From: Epiperipatus broadwayi
Lineage: Eukaryota; Onychophora; Udeonychophora; Euonychophora; Peripatidae
Direction: 5' to 3'
DNA length: 64,000 nucleotides
NCBI GenBank assembly: GCA_028023455.1
Contig: JAQFVV010012402.1
Location: 13,756,483 to 13,820,482 of the forward strand
Shown piece by piece: positions 14,253 through 26,059 of this stretch. A program made the translations under genes and the position numbers. A model generated the notes under the pieces. That model searched no databases. It worked only from the letters and a program-made list of their open reading frames with translations, and had not been told where the DNA came from. Within the stretch, counting starts at the first letter, position 1; each line of letters opens with the position of its first letter.

Positions 14253-15058
14253 AGGTGATAATTGATTACTCTTACATGTAACAGAAGTAAAGTGGAAAGC
14301 TGCTTTTGTTTAGATGGTTACTATTAATGAGTTTACTTCTTGTAAATAAAATATCTGATTTTAAGGTTTACTATACTTGATCTAAAATTTTAGTCATGGC
14401 CAGGCTGAATATGAATAATAAATAACTAATAAATAACTTGGATTGTTATAGTTAAAAATGTTTTTTGCACAAAATGTGTACAACATTAACAAACATGTTA
14501 TACATAAGGTAATATTTTTACTTTCTTACATATAAAAGGATTTTATATATATCATCATCAAAAACAACTTTTCTATTTTAACATAACGCATTGCATTTTT
14601 AATAGCATAGATAATTGAAAGCTTTTTTTATTAAGTAGAACATCAAATAATACATTTAGGTGATTAGCCTCTACATGACAAAAAACAATAGATATATAAT
14701 ACTTAATAAATCAAGCACATTACAACTATTAAAATATAAATCTAATAAAAAAAGAGATTTACCTTAACAGTTAATCATATAACGTGGAAATGCTTAAATG
14801 CCATGTTTTTGCTGGCATATTTCAAACAAATACTTAAGAATGCATAAACAATTGTTTAACTATATTTAATTATTTTTTAGCATACAGTATAAACTTTTTT
14901 TTTGATCAAATAAAAAAATCATAGTGTGTTCAATTTGTTCTAACAGTATGAATAAGAATAGAGGCACAGTATGGATTCAAGTTTTTTTTAATTACTGCAT
15001 ATCAGGATATTGAGATAAATTAACTATTTGTTCAATATATATATATATTAATTCTATT

Positions 15059-15347
15059 ATTCTCATGGATAAATGAATTTATAGTATTATTTCTGAGAGT
15101 TTCCATGTAATAAAAATATAATAGTCAAATAGCCGATGTTTCAGTACAATAACAAATACTTTCCTCAGATCTTTTTTCTCAAATCTTTCTTTCTTCACAT
15201 ACATTTTTTTCAAAATACCTCCAATTCTGTAAAGAATCTTTCCTGTAAAAATTAATAACATTAATTCGAATATTCTCATGGCTAAATGAATTCATAGTAT
15301 TATTTCCAGGAACTTTCATGTAATAAAAATATAATAGCTAAATAACT
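15059..15347. repeat. 75-bp direct repeats 213 bp apart
   Basis: 15059-15132 and 15272-15346 share ATTCTCATGG.TAAATGAAT and the following 55 bases with few changes. Origin unclear. Confidence 0.5.
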
Positions 15348-15454
15348 ATCATCAACAGTTATTTAACTATAATATTTTTATTTGAATTGTTGATTGTTAT
15401 TGATATTGGGATTGTCTAAGTGTTGACTAGTTTTTAATGTAAATAGGTAGGTAG

Positions 15455-15583
<129 letters not shown>

Positions 15584-15903
15584 TTGAATTAAATATTTCC
15601 ATAGATTATTATAACAAAGAGTGGAAATGAAAAGATAATATACATGTAAATATATATTTGAAATAAGAGAGGTTTATTTTTTGGTACTTCTTGCATTGGA
15701 TACATATCCAGTTAAAATTTCATTTACATCAAGAGATGAAGTTTCTTTAAAAAAGAATGTTGAAAAAGTTAGAAAAAATATTTTAATGTGAGTAATAATG
15801 AATATAATTCTAAAATTTAGAAAAGTCTTAGTAATGAAGTAATGTTCAAAGATTCATTGTGGATATATAGCTTTGCTTAAATTGCTACAAGGAATAACTG
15901 TTT

Positions 15904-16067
15904 TAAACCACTAAACATCACATGATCACCATCTCTTATGCTAGCACATAACCATTATTAAACAGGCAAAACTCTCCATACAGTAGTGCCACCCTATGCA
16001 TCCATTTATTATGCTGGTTGGCACAGGGTGGAATTACTGTATGGAGAGTTTTGCCTGTTTAATAGCT
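15904..16067. repeat. family C foldback element
   Basis: About 40-bp arms (15957-15996 and 16023-16064) built on 'GGCAAAACTCTCCATACAGTA' form a near-perfect hairpin. The left side continues into ACTAAACATCACATGATCACC, shared with the copies at 22960, 51909, 53580 and 63010. This copy has lost the middle of the family. Confidence 0.65.
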
Positions 16068-16915
16068 ATTTTAACAATTAAGTATAGATAACATGTTTCA
16101 CTATTTTTTTCTAAAATAAAAAAGTAGTTTTAAATAATATAAATGTAGATAAATTTAAAATATAAACTATTTGATGATTTGATGTTATCATCAAATATAT
16201 TTATCAAGGGAGGGGGGATCATTCAGTAATCCACTATTTAACTATAATAGAATATTAGAAATCTGTGAAATCATAGTTTATTACAAAATTATTGAGAGCA
16301 ATGAAAAACTCTGATACATGATAGTATAAAAAAAATTATAGCTGATTTTTTTTTTGATGAAAATAAGTTTTAAGATTCATTTCTTTTATCATATTATCAA
16401 AGACCTATAAGGCAACACTAATATTTAAATTTTGTTGCTTGACTAACTTCACCAAAGGGAATAATTTTGCATATTAAATTTTATTGCTTCATTATGTTGA
16501 CTTGCAGCATAGACTTCAATGTCTGCTGTCTTTAGCAAATTAAAAGATAGACTACTACATTGTAGTAAAACAATTATTTTAACAAAATTAGTTAAAAATA
16601 AGCTTTCCTTGTTTTGTAAATAAATGATTTAGATGTTTTTTTACTAATATAAAAAAAAGTGATGATTCAAATATTAGTTTATTAAGGAGATTTAATGAAT
16701 TTCATTAATTTAAAAACGTAACTATGGAATAAATTAGAATAGATATGGCATAATTACTTAGGAAAAAAAAGTATGATTAAATAATAGTAAATTTAAGTTT
16801 TGATTTTTTAATTTCTCATTAAAATAAAGTCAACAAACCATAAGCAGATATTTGAAATGATGGAGTCATAGCAGAATCTCTCTAGCAAAACACCTCCACC
16901 CAGGGGAACCAATTG

Positions 16916-17010
16916 AAGCTTCATTACATACTGGTGCAATGGTAGAGTATTTGACTTGGGATTTGGTAGATGGCACTCACAGGTCTGGCATTTGAATTCT
17001 TATGAACTTC
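16916..17010 (+). mobile_element. possible second tRNA-derived SINE family (tRNA-Pro-like)
   Basis: TGGTGCAATGGTAGAGTATT resembles a D arm/A box. GACTTGGGATT could be an anticodon loop with TGG. GGCATTTGAATTCTTA resembles a B box. Only one copy is seen in the window, so this is tentative. Confidence 0.35.
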
Positions 17011-17417
17011 CAAGCAATAAAGCCATTAACCTTAAAAAATATTGATTTCTTTAAAAAAAAAATTTTTTTTAAAGTTTTATATTTGAAGACCAAAAATCTG
17101 AATTATCTCGAACTTTTAACTTAAATTATTATTAATTATTTACTTTTTCAGTAATTTTATTTAGCAGCAATATGTTTAAAAAAAGCAAATGGTCAACCCA
17201 TAGCAGATTATGTACTTAAGGGGTCCAATACATAGAAAGAATGTGGGACCCCTTAAAAATGAAAGCAATAAAATGGTGAAACAACTGCAAAGAAATCAAG
17301 CCATACATCACATGACTTAATTTAATAAGCTTGTACTACAAATTTTATATAATATTAATATATGGGGTATCTAAACTTAGTTCAGTCCCATATGGCTATT
17401 TAAGTTAGATAGCTGGC

Positions 17418-17600
17418 TTTGATGACATCTGAAAATTTCAGATTTTCTACTTAATAGTTAAAATATTAGATAAATTCTGGCTTTGAGCTGGTATTTTTAG
17501 ATCTAATGTCTGAATATCCTAGTGCTTCACTGAAGACAACCACAGCTAGAAACCAGTCTGAGGATAGGGATATTTGGAAAAACTTGTTAAGAGCTATTAA
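17418..17600 (+). repeat. family B repeat, second copy with a hammerhead-like core
   Basis: Contains GAATATCC (17512-17519), CTGAAGA (17530-17536), GAAA (17549-17552), CCAGTC (17553-17558) and GGGATATTT near 17568-17576, in the same order as the copy at 12668. A hairpin ATTAGAT...ATCTAAT precedes it in both copies. The 65-codon open frame here is incidental. Confidence 0.5.
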
Positions 17601-20600
17601 TACTCGTTATATAGATAATGGTGAAACAATGTTGCTAATACAGAGAGAGAGTATGAATTCTGGTTTTGTTGTAATAAAATCATGTAACAAAAAACTTTCT
17701 TAATATAAATATATTGCTTAAGATTTAGAAAGAATTCACATTTATTATTAATATTTAAAATAATCTTGCAACTTTTCCAAAATATTTTTATGATTTCATT
17801 GCTAATAAATTTCTTTCAAATTTCTTTTAGGTCTAGGATCTTATTTGAAAACATAAAAACATACATTTTTAAAAAGTCACCATTATTCATATTATTATAA
17901 AAAAAAATTATCTCAACTTGTCTTATTTTCTCTTCCCATGGTAATACTCCAATTGTCTTAAATTAACTGATCATTTTTGATTTAATCAGCAGTGTTATTA
18001 TGTGAAAAAATTATTAATAGTTATGTTATTGTGGAAATTAAAGCTTTGAAAATGAACTTATCAATTTCAGGATCTTTGAGCATGTAAAATCCTAGGCATA
18101 AATCTCCTATAGATGTATAGAAATCTAATATTGTTTCTAGCAAATTTCAATGATGTTAGAATATAAAAAAATCTGAAAAACAACATATTTTTATTAAGAA
18201 ACTATTTAGAAAAATAACTTCATATTCTTTATTTATTGAACTTATGAACACTAATCTTAACAATCTTCCTAAAAGAGCATTTTATAATGAAATTGTGTAT
18301 GGCTTTTTGTCAGAGAGATGGCTTTGATCATGCTACAAATAAGACTTTTTAAAGAGATACAACATAACTTTCATTGGAAAAATAGGACTGAGAATAGGAT
18401 ACAATAGAGAGCTATAATTAAGAAAGTTATTGAAATCTTTGATGCATAAAAGGTTAAAAAAATAGCATCACAGATATTAAATATTCAGACTTTAAGTGAA
18501 CTTATTTACAGTTGGGAATTGCGTCATTCATCTTTTTTTTATCTTTCTTTTTCTGGAGTCAAAATAGCCATACTCATTTTTTGTTAAGCAATGAATCAAT
18601 AAACTTCTATATCAAAGGATTCTGTATCAAAATATAACATTGAAAAAGAAATATGTTTTATTTGTATCATTGTGCAATTTTGAAATGTTTCATTTAAATT
18701 AAAATAAAATCATTATACAAACACAAAATTACCTTAAAATTCAATACTCAAGAATCTAAGGGTCCATGTTAGATTCCCATGCTAGTACTATCACTGGTCA
18801 GGCCACTAACACCTGAAGAAAAGGATAGAATAATATATCTCAAAATGTTGTGCATATACTATCATGTGTACTATTCCTAACAGTTGAATGTATTTGGAAT
18901 ATTTAAATAGAGATTAAAAAAATTTAAAGACATTCAATACTCATATTAGATGATGGAAATAGTCCAAACAATAAATACAATTAAAACACCATCATCACAA
19001 ATCTTCAGGAAAACACTTTTATATATATTTATCATCATTCTTAAACATTATTGATCCATTGCAGGATTAAGATCTCTTACATTTTAGTTTTTTTTCTTAT
19101 TCATAGCCTTTCTTATCTATCACACAAACAATTTCTCACATGTTGTCTATTTTTAGACTTTTTACAATCTTTTAGAATCATCCTTTCATATACCTTCATC
19201 AATGTTAATTTTTTTTAGTGACACAATATATTCACTGCTGTTGCAATTTTATTAAATATTTTTCATTATGGCAATATTTTTCTAATCTATATCTAGAAGG
19301 TTCAAAGTTTTAATCATTGTGGAAATTCTTAGATAATCAAATACTATTATATATCTTGATGATCCAAAGTTTTAACTATTTTGAAAATTCTTAAAAAATC
19401 AAATACTTTTTCATGAATTAAAAAAGATGATAAAAAAAAAAATAGAAATTATGAATACATTGGTATTTCATCAGTTTTTCTATCATACACACGTTTATAT
19501 AAATTGAACATATGTGAAGTTTAATTTATTAATGACTTTATTAGTATTATAAATATCTAGATAAGAATTTATCCAGTAGTCAGACTTCTTTGGAAAAAGA
19601 TTAACAAGCATTCTAAGAATAAACTAAATTTGAAGTTGAAGGACATTCACCTGTCTTCAATATTCACAGAAGAAAAACTGTGTGCTGTGACTATATTCTT
19701 GGGCAAGCCAGATGAAGTGAAAAGATTTCCATATATATAAAATTACTTCTGAATATTTTTTCTTCAGAGGTGGCTTTATATATCTTGCAGATTAGTGCTT
19801 AATTCACTGATACAATTTGAATTGTGATCATCCAACAGAAATCAAAGATTTAAAATTCATTACATATGTTATTGTCATTGTGATCATAAACTAGAAAGGT
19901 ATCTTATATTTTATTTCACAATAGGCTGCTCCAGTTCTTCATCACTGTCTAACATAATTCTATCTTGAATTATATCCATCATGCCAGTAGTTCACCAGAA
20001 GTCTAGTTCATTTATATTAATCAGTTAATTCCAGGAGTTGAGGTACTTCTTTGTTGTAATCTTATTGATGAGAAAAATGTAAAAATTGTGGATATCATTC
20101 TCTTTGAAAAATTATGAAGCTTTTATTTTGATCTGGAAGAAGAAAAAGAATAAATACAAAAAAATCAACAATTGATTTTTACCCCAAGGATTTAATGTCT
20201 CTAGGGTGCTATCATTGTATTTGTCAGAATTTAAGTTAATCTAATTGTCAATAAATATTACAATAAACTCATGCACTAAAGTCTCTAATGGCATGCACTG
20301 GAAAAAGATATTTATAATAAACATGTTACTGATGTTCACTGTATATCAAAGCCATATGAAGCACAACACACATATTACCTTTGAATAAGATTTTTGTAGA
20401 ATTGATAGTTATAGTGATAAAATTTAATTAATCAGTACACCCGGAAAAAAAATTAATTTGGCTATGATGTGCTTAATAGTTACTATCGACTTATTGGTCC
20501 ATTCATCAGCAAATTGTTTTGTGAATTCAAATTCCACAATCAAATTTAAATATTGAAACTTATTTAGTTTTTAGATGGAAATTTATTCTGCTGAATGTCT

Positions 20601-22208
20601 TTAAATCTGGTTTATTTTGAAACTGTTGAGGATTTTTCATTTGGTAATTTTTGTCAATTACAAAATGCAGTAATAGGTGCTAAGTATATAATATCTTGAT
20701 AAGATTTTAGATGTATATGATAATAAAAAAGAAAATATATTTGTTAAAGCTCTAACAAGATACCAGTAATAGAGAATATATTCAGAAATGGAATAACCTG
20801 GGAAAATTTATCTTCTAAAAAATGTGCTAAATCTTAGTCATTTATTAAGGCTAGTACTAGCTATCATAAAAAATGAAAATAATAATTATGTGAAAGGTAA
20901 AAAGATATGCTTTATATAAAAATTAAATAACAATAAATATGATTGGTAAATCAAGGTTGTTAAATAGACAAAGAGAATACTATGGAAATGGGATAGAAAA
21001 CAACCATTAATAGCTACAACTGGTACTTGGTAATACTTTAAATTTTCATGTCTTAATTTTATACATATAAAAAAAATTAATTAAGCCCATGTCAGCTTAA
21101 ATATCTTTTTAAGTATGCCTGCATTTTGTAAAAGTCAAATTAATTTGAATTTAGCTTGTATAGTAAAAGTTTTATGCCTTCGTTTAAGAATTAGATGGAT
21201 CTCATATCATAATTTAAACTTAAGTAATATTTCTCTATATTTTGCAAGTTATGGCTATTTTTAAGACAGATATTATAATAGGTAAATAATGCTTTCAGTA
21301 ATAAAAAGCAAATTTATTTTATTATAATAACTGATGAGAAAATAATCAACTGATTTCAATTAGAAGCTATTCTAAACAAAAGTAATTTTATTTCTCCATT
21401 TTTGAGATTTTATGGCTACATTTTTTTAATTTTTTTTTATACAAATGTCACAATACCTATTGTAAATAATGATTATAAAAGAGATCAAATTTGAACAATG
21501 ATTATATAAAACAAATACTTTTCTTAGGAACGGTATGAAAAACTATTTGTAGCATTTACATTATAAAATCACATTGTAGCTATTGTATGTAAAATATAAT
21601 CTTCCTATAACTTTTTAAAATGTAAAATGCACTAAAAATATGAAACTACATAGTAAAAAATATGATGCCTAACTGATTTTTTCAAACTTAATTTAAAATT
21701 TTCTGATAAAAGATATATGTATGTGTGTATATAATCTCAGCCATTTTTAAACTTACTTATTTTTTATAATTTTCTGAATGGAAAACAAAGAAACTAAATT
21801 AGTTTTAAAATAAAGAAGTTTTTCATCATTTGAACCTAGCCTCGAAGCAATCCAACAATATCAAATTAAATAAAACAATTTCTAATTGGCATGTCAAATA
21901 GCACATTTTCTAAATTAAAGCATGTAATAGTGTATATTTAAGCAGTTGTTTAATATAGATTAGATACAATGTTTTTATAATTACTTCATTATCTGATTTA
22001 TAAATATAAATTTGTTTCAGTTGAAAACGTGATGGTGAATTGTTTAATGCTAACTATATAAAGAATGGTTCGTTTTAAAACTAGCTTTAAGAGTTTATTC
22101 TTTTATATTTAATAGATTATAAAAAAAAAGTTCTGCAGTCTAATTATTAATTATGATAATTTATGAAAATTTCTGAATGTTTAAAAATTCTACAAGTTGG
22201 GAAAATTA
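17601..22208. other. AT-rich DNA, one old LINE fragment
   Basis: Apart from the diverged RTE fragment at 19033-19206, nothing is recognisable. A possible B-box-like string near 18757-18782 is too weak to call. Confidence 0.45.
19033..19206 (-). pseudogene. old RTE LINE 3' fragment
   Basis: Strongly diverged minus-strand copy of the LINE 3' end, recognised by CCTGCAATGGATCAATAATG and the KRPRK-equivalent region (about 19148-19170). Confidence 0.5.
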
Positions 22209-22324
22209 CTATTTATATATAATTTAGAAAAAAATTTGAACTCAGACTCTCAAACTTCCTACAGCTATCTATTTCTTCTTATACAATCGATACTCATGAC
22301 CACATATATGTGAAAAAGATAAAT

Positions 22325-22379
22325 GATCTCCAGTATATGTATTTCTTGCTGAACCAGCACTCATCAGTTGGTCTGGATC
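22325..22379 (-). ncRNA. hammerhead ribozyme core, family A
   Basis: Minus strand: GATCCAGACCAA, CTGATGA (22361-22367), GTGCTG-GTT-CAGCAA, GAAA (22342-22345), TACATATA, CTGGAGATC. Core boxes are intact. Helix II has one mismatch at the core-proximal pair. Helix I pairs through CCA/TGG and GATC/GATC. Confidence 0.65.
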
Positions 22380-22679
22380 ATCATTTCCTATACAAACATA
22401 ATCAGTGTTTAGTTAATATGACAGGCTTCAATCTTCTCTATCCTCCAACTTTTCAACAATCCATATCATTGAAAATCTGATGATGAAGAATTCAAAGTTC
22501 TTGTTGCCGATATTATTGTTATACCCATGTTGACTTTGATCACTTCATCATCAGATTTTCAATGAATGGATAGCTGAAGAGTTGGAAAATGGAAAAGACT
22601 GAAAACTCTCCATGAAAGTATTAAGATTTGCTATCTTAATATAAACTGAGCACTGATTATATATGTGTGTGTGAGAGAT

Positions 22680-22727
22680 GAAGATCAAATGATGAGTGTT
22701 GATTCAGCACAAAATACATATAATGGA
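22680..22727 (+). ncRNA. decayed hammerhead core, family A
   Basis: ATGATGA at 22689-22695 replaces CTGATGA, and AAAA replaces GAAA (22711-22714). Helix II GTGTTG-ATT-CAGCAC still pairs with one wobble. Expected to be inactive. Confidence 0.5.
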
Positions 22728-22959
22728 GATCATTTATCTTTATCATATGTATGTAATCATGTATATCAGTTGTATAAGATAGAGTAGATAGCTTGAAAAT
22801 CTGAATTAAAATCCCTTCCAAATTACCTTCAGTTCAGTATAGACGATATATTTGTAATTTATATATAAGAATAGAATAAAATAATTTTTAATTAGATTAA
22901 TTAGAGGGTCAAATTAGTCAAGGCTGTATATAAATATGCAAAGAAGTAGATGATGAGTA

Positions 22960-23180
22960 AAACAGGCAAAACTTTCCACACAGTAGTGCCACTCAGTGCA
23001 AGCCAGAGTAATCAATGGATGCCAGAAGGCTTGTGCATAAAATCCCTATCTAGTGCTTACTCATCCAATATTCCCAGACTAGTTTCTGGCTTGTGGTCTT
23101 CGTATGAAGAGTTTTTCCTGTTTTAATAATAGTTATGAGCAAGCATAAGAAATGGTGATCATGTGATGTTTAAATGATGA
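22960..23180 (-). repeat. family C element, longer copy with a hammerhead-like core
   Basis: Ends carry the GGCAAAACT-type inverted repeats. On the minus strand, ACATCACATGATCACC lies near the start. The interior on that strand has CGAAGACC...AGCCAGAAACTAGTCTGGG (about 23071-23103), which lines up with the HHR-like cores of family B but lacks a proper CUGA. Confidence 0.5.
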
Positions 23181-23799
23181 GTACATATCAATGTACTTAT
23201 AAAAAAAAATAGGCCAAACATTCCAATAGAATATTAGATATGCAAGATATTAGGGATTTAGGTAGAATAGAAAAATTAGCAAGCAAAGTGAAGCATATAG
23301 AAATTAAAAATATATTGTTAAAAAAAACACAACAATTTCAATACTATACCAAAACAAATTGAAGTTAAAAATATTTGTTATAACAATAGAAAAATTGAAA
23401 AAAATTAAGTTTAAAATAAAAAGTCTAGAATTAAATATTTTTAAAAATGAGGGTAGGAGAATTACATCTGTAATATGATTTATACCCTATTAACTTTGAA
23501 ATAAATATATACCACATGATATAGAAAATGTTGAACACTTACTATTAATATATATATATATATATATAATGAACAGGGCTGGCTCAAGGATGGTCAATCT
23601 TATAATATTTTTATCTACAATATCTCTTCATCCTAAAGCTAATCCAGTTATATGACAGATCTCTCTCAACTATTTAACAAACTTATCTTTTATAAACAAA
23701 CATTAAACTCAATCTATATTGTAACGTGGCCGGCACTTTTAATAATTTATTTAAGTTGGCACTTTGGAAAATACCTAATTTAAATTTATTCATTACAAA

Positions 23800-23935
23800 T
23801 CAATATACAAAATACGTATATTGGAGATCATTTGTCTTTTTCACATGGGTGTGGTTATGTGTATAGGTTGTAAGAAATAGAGTGGATGGCTGAAGGGAGC
23901 TTGAAAGTCTGTGTTCAAACCCCGTATCGAAAATA
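23800..23935 (+). repeat. family A fragment, truncated inside the ribozyme
   Basis: Starts near the GAAA-equivalent (AAAATACGTATATTGGAG) and continues through the tRNA-like block, which ends in a B-box-like GTGTTCAAACCCC at about 23910-23922. The CUGAUGA half is missing. Confidence 0.6.
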
Positions 23936-24271
23936 ATGATAAATTTCCGTATAAATTTATCACATGCTATGTTTATAGGTACATAAATTTAATATGACTT
24001 TTTTTTTTTACACGCTATTGGTTTCCTGCCCTCTAAACTTTGTCCTTGCCTAATCAGTCTAATTTCATAAAGCTCATCTGATAAAGAGAAAAAAGATTAT
24101 GATAGAAATGAGTTGATAGGTTTTTTTTTTAGGATGGATGAAAAGTGGGAGAAAAATTAAGAATAAAATATAGAGAAAACGAAAAAGGTTTTTGAAAAAA
24201 TGGGATAGAAGAAATGGAAGTGAATGATATAGGATTTATAAATATATAATTTATAGAAATTAATAGTACTC

Positions 24272-24380
24272 TTTTTTTTCATATGTCAAATGCATTGACC
24301 GAGAAGCGAACCCGGGCCAGGGCCAGCTGCTTGGAGGACAGCTATGCTAACCACTAGGCCCCCAAAGCTTGCTACATTAC
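24272..24380 (-). mobile_element. tRNA-derived SINE
   Basis: Minus strand: A box-like GGCCTAGTGGTTAGCATAGC, then B box-like GGGTTCGCTTCTC, a GTCAATGCATTTGACATATG tail and an A-run (T-run 24272-24279 on plus). Same family as 60812-60905. Confidence 0.7.
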
Positions 24381-24829
24381 ATCATATTGCCTATGCATAA
24401 ACACTTGGCTTTGCCTAAGAAAAAGTCATTTTACAACATATCACATACTTTTTCAAATTATTAAAGTACAGTATATATTATTTTAATATATAATAGACTC
24501 CAGAAGCTTTTCTTCCTGCAGTTGTTAACTATCATTAAATAACATTATAACTACAATTCAGTTCTTATTTTCAATAGCTTTAACTTTTATTTAAAAGCAG
24601 AAAGATCTATATTTGCCTAATCATCTCATTGACTTAATTAATGTTTATCTTTGTTTATTTTTTCTATATCTTATCTAGCTAGTTATTTTATATTTTAAAA
24701 AATTATAATTTTTCTTTTTTTAAAGAAACATTAGCAATCCAAATTTTTTTTACAATTAGATTTTAACTTTTGAAAACTATATATATATACGCAAAGAGAT
24801 TTAGGATTTTTTTTCAGGTAGGCTACCTA

Positions 24830-26059
24830 TAGCTAATCCAACTAGCGATTCAATAGTGTCCAGTAAATGGCTGCGTAAGTGTTATTAACCTAGAGGGTAA
24901 AAATTTCAGATTAATCTGGGTTGGTCAGTTCAGTGTCAATACGCTGAATGTAAAAATAAAAAAATGCCACCATAATGTGATGCGGTCTTCGCTGCTAGTA
25001 AAGAAGGTGTCAAAGTCCTATAGGCATTAAGTCTACGATTACCTGCATTTAAAAAAAAAATAAAACATTCTTTAAATAACAGACTATGGACAAATGTCTC
25101 AACAGCTTATCAATGAGGGGAGGGGACACTGAAAAAATGAAAATACTTTTATCTTTTTTAAAAAATCTTCTCGGCCGATGCTATGACACATGGAAAATAA
25201 ATTTCTTTTTATATTATAAAGTTAAATCTTTTTTTTTTTTTTTTCTAGACTGCTTTTTTTTTTTTTCAGAACGATCATAAAATCGATATTCTAATACCCT
25301 CTCAAAGCTATTACATAAAATATTTTTATACAATCGTTCATGAATCCGATGAATATAGTACTGGTTCTATTGAACTCTAGCATTATGTCTTTAGAATAGT
25401 AATAGAATAATTGATTCAAGAGCTAACGATTTCTGGATCAATTTTTTGCTAAATATAGTAATAAAAATATCACTTTGGTTAAGTGACTAAATTACTGTGA
25501 GATTGTTTCTCGAGCGCTCGATCTTCTAACAATGTGAATAATTAATGTAGTAATGTATTCTGTAAGATTTTGAGAAAGTTGCATGTTATTATATTTAAAA
25601 TTTTCAGCATAAAATAAAAACAATGTATTTCTGTCAATAAAATAGAAATCAATAATTTTTTCTACAATAATCAAATTTATAATTTTATTGCTAATATTTA
25701 AATACAAGTATATTATATATATAGGCTACAGAAAGAAGTTTGGTCTTATCGAAAGGAGACCCTTTGATTTCTCTTGAAGGTCTTAAAGGAACCGAGCAGG
25801 GCAAATTCCTAATGTCGACTCCTTACGTTCTTGTGGTTGCAGCTGTTATTATTATGTGATTATTCGTATAGTATACGAATGGGCTGCTCACGAACACGCA
25901 TTATTAGCCAGCCAGTTGGTGAGTTTATTGGCTTTTTACCTCCGAGATTAAGATCAAGAAACACCATGGTCTTTCTTCTCAGTTGCCTGATAAGGCAGAA
26001 TAAATGTATGTGTAAATGAAAAATATTTTTCTAATAAATATGTACAATCATGACAGACA
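24830..26059 (+). other. repeat-derived segment upstream of the LINE, mixed composition
   Basis: Two islands richer in G+C than their surroundings (24830-25050 and 25735-26000) may be the 5' untranslated part of the RTE element or another decayed repeat. 25172-25200 matches the 3' tail of the tRNA-derived SINE (GGCCGATGCTATGACACATG). Open frames of 60-70 codons here show no known motif. Confidence 0.35.

Larger units (their letters stand above)
22209..22870. repeat. two family A copies facing each other (imperfect 650-bp inverted repeat)
   Basis: A minus-strand copy (about 22209-22540) is followed by a plus-strand copy (about 22490-22870). They meet in a shared segment near 22490-22560 that contains ATCAGATTTTCAATGA and its complement. 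Both carry the tRNA-like block at the outer ends (22215-22280 and 22765-22815) and the HHR region inside. A transcript across it could form a long hairpin. Confidence 0.7.

Noticed and set aside
18735-18830. B-box-like string GTCCATGTTAGATTCCC, possible tRNA-derived repeat
   Set aside because: No convincing A box at the right distance and no second copy seen.
21331-21360. CTGATGAGAAAA, a possible hammerhead box
   Set aside because: No helix II and no paired flanks.
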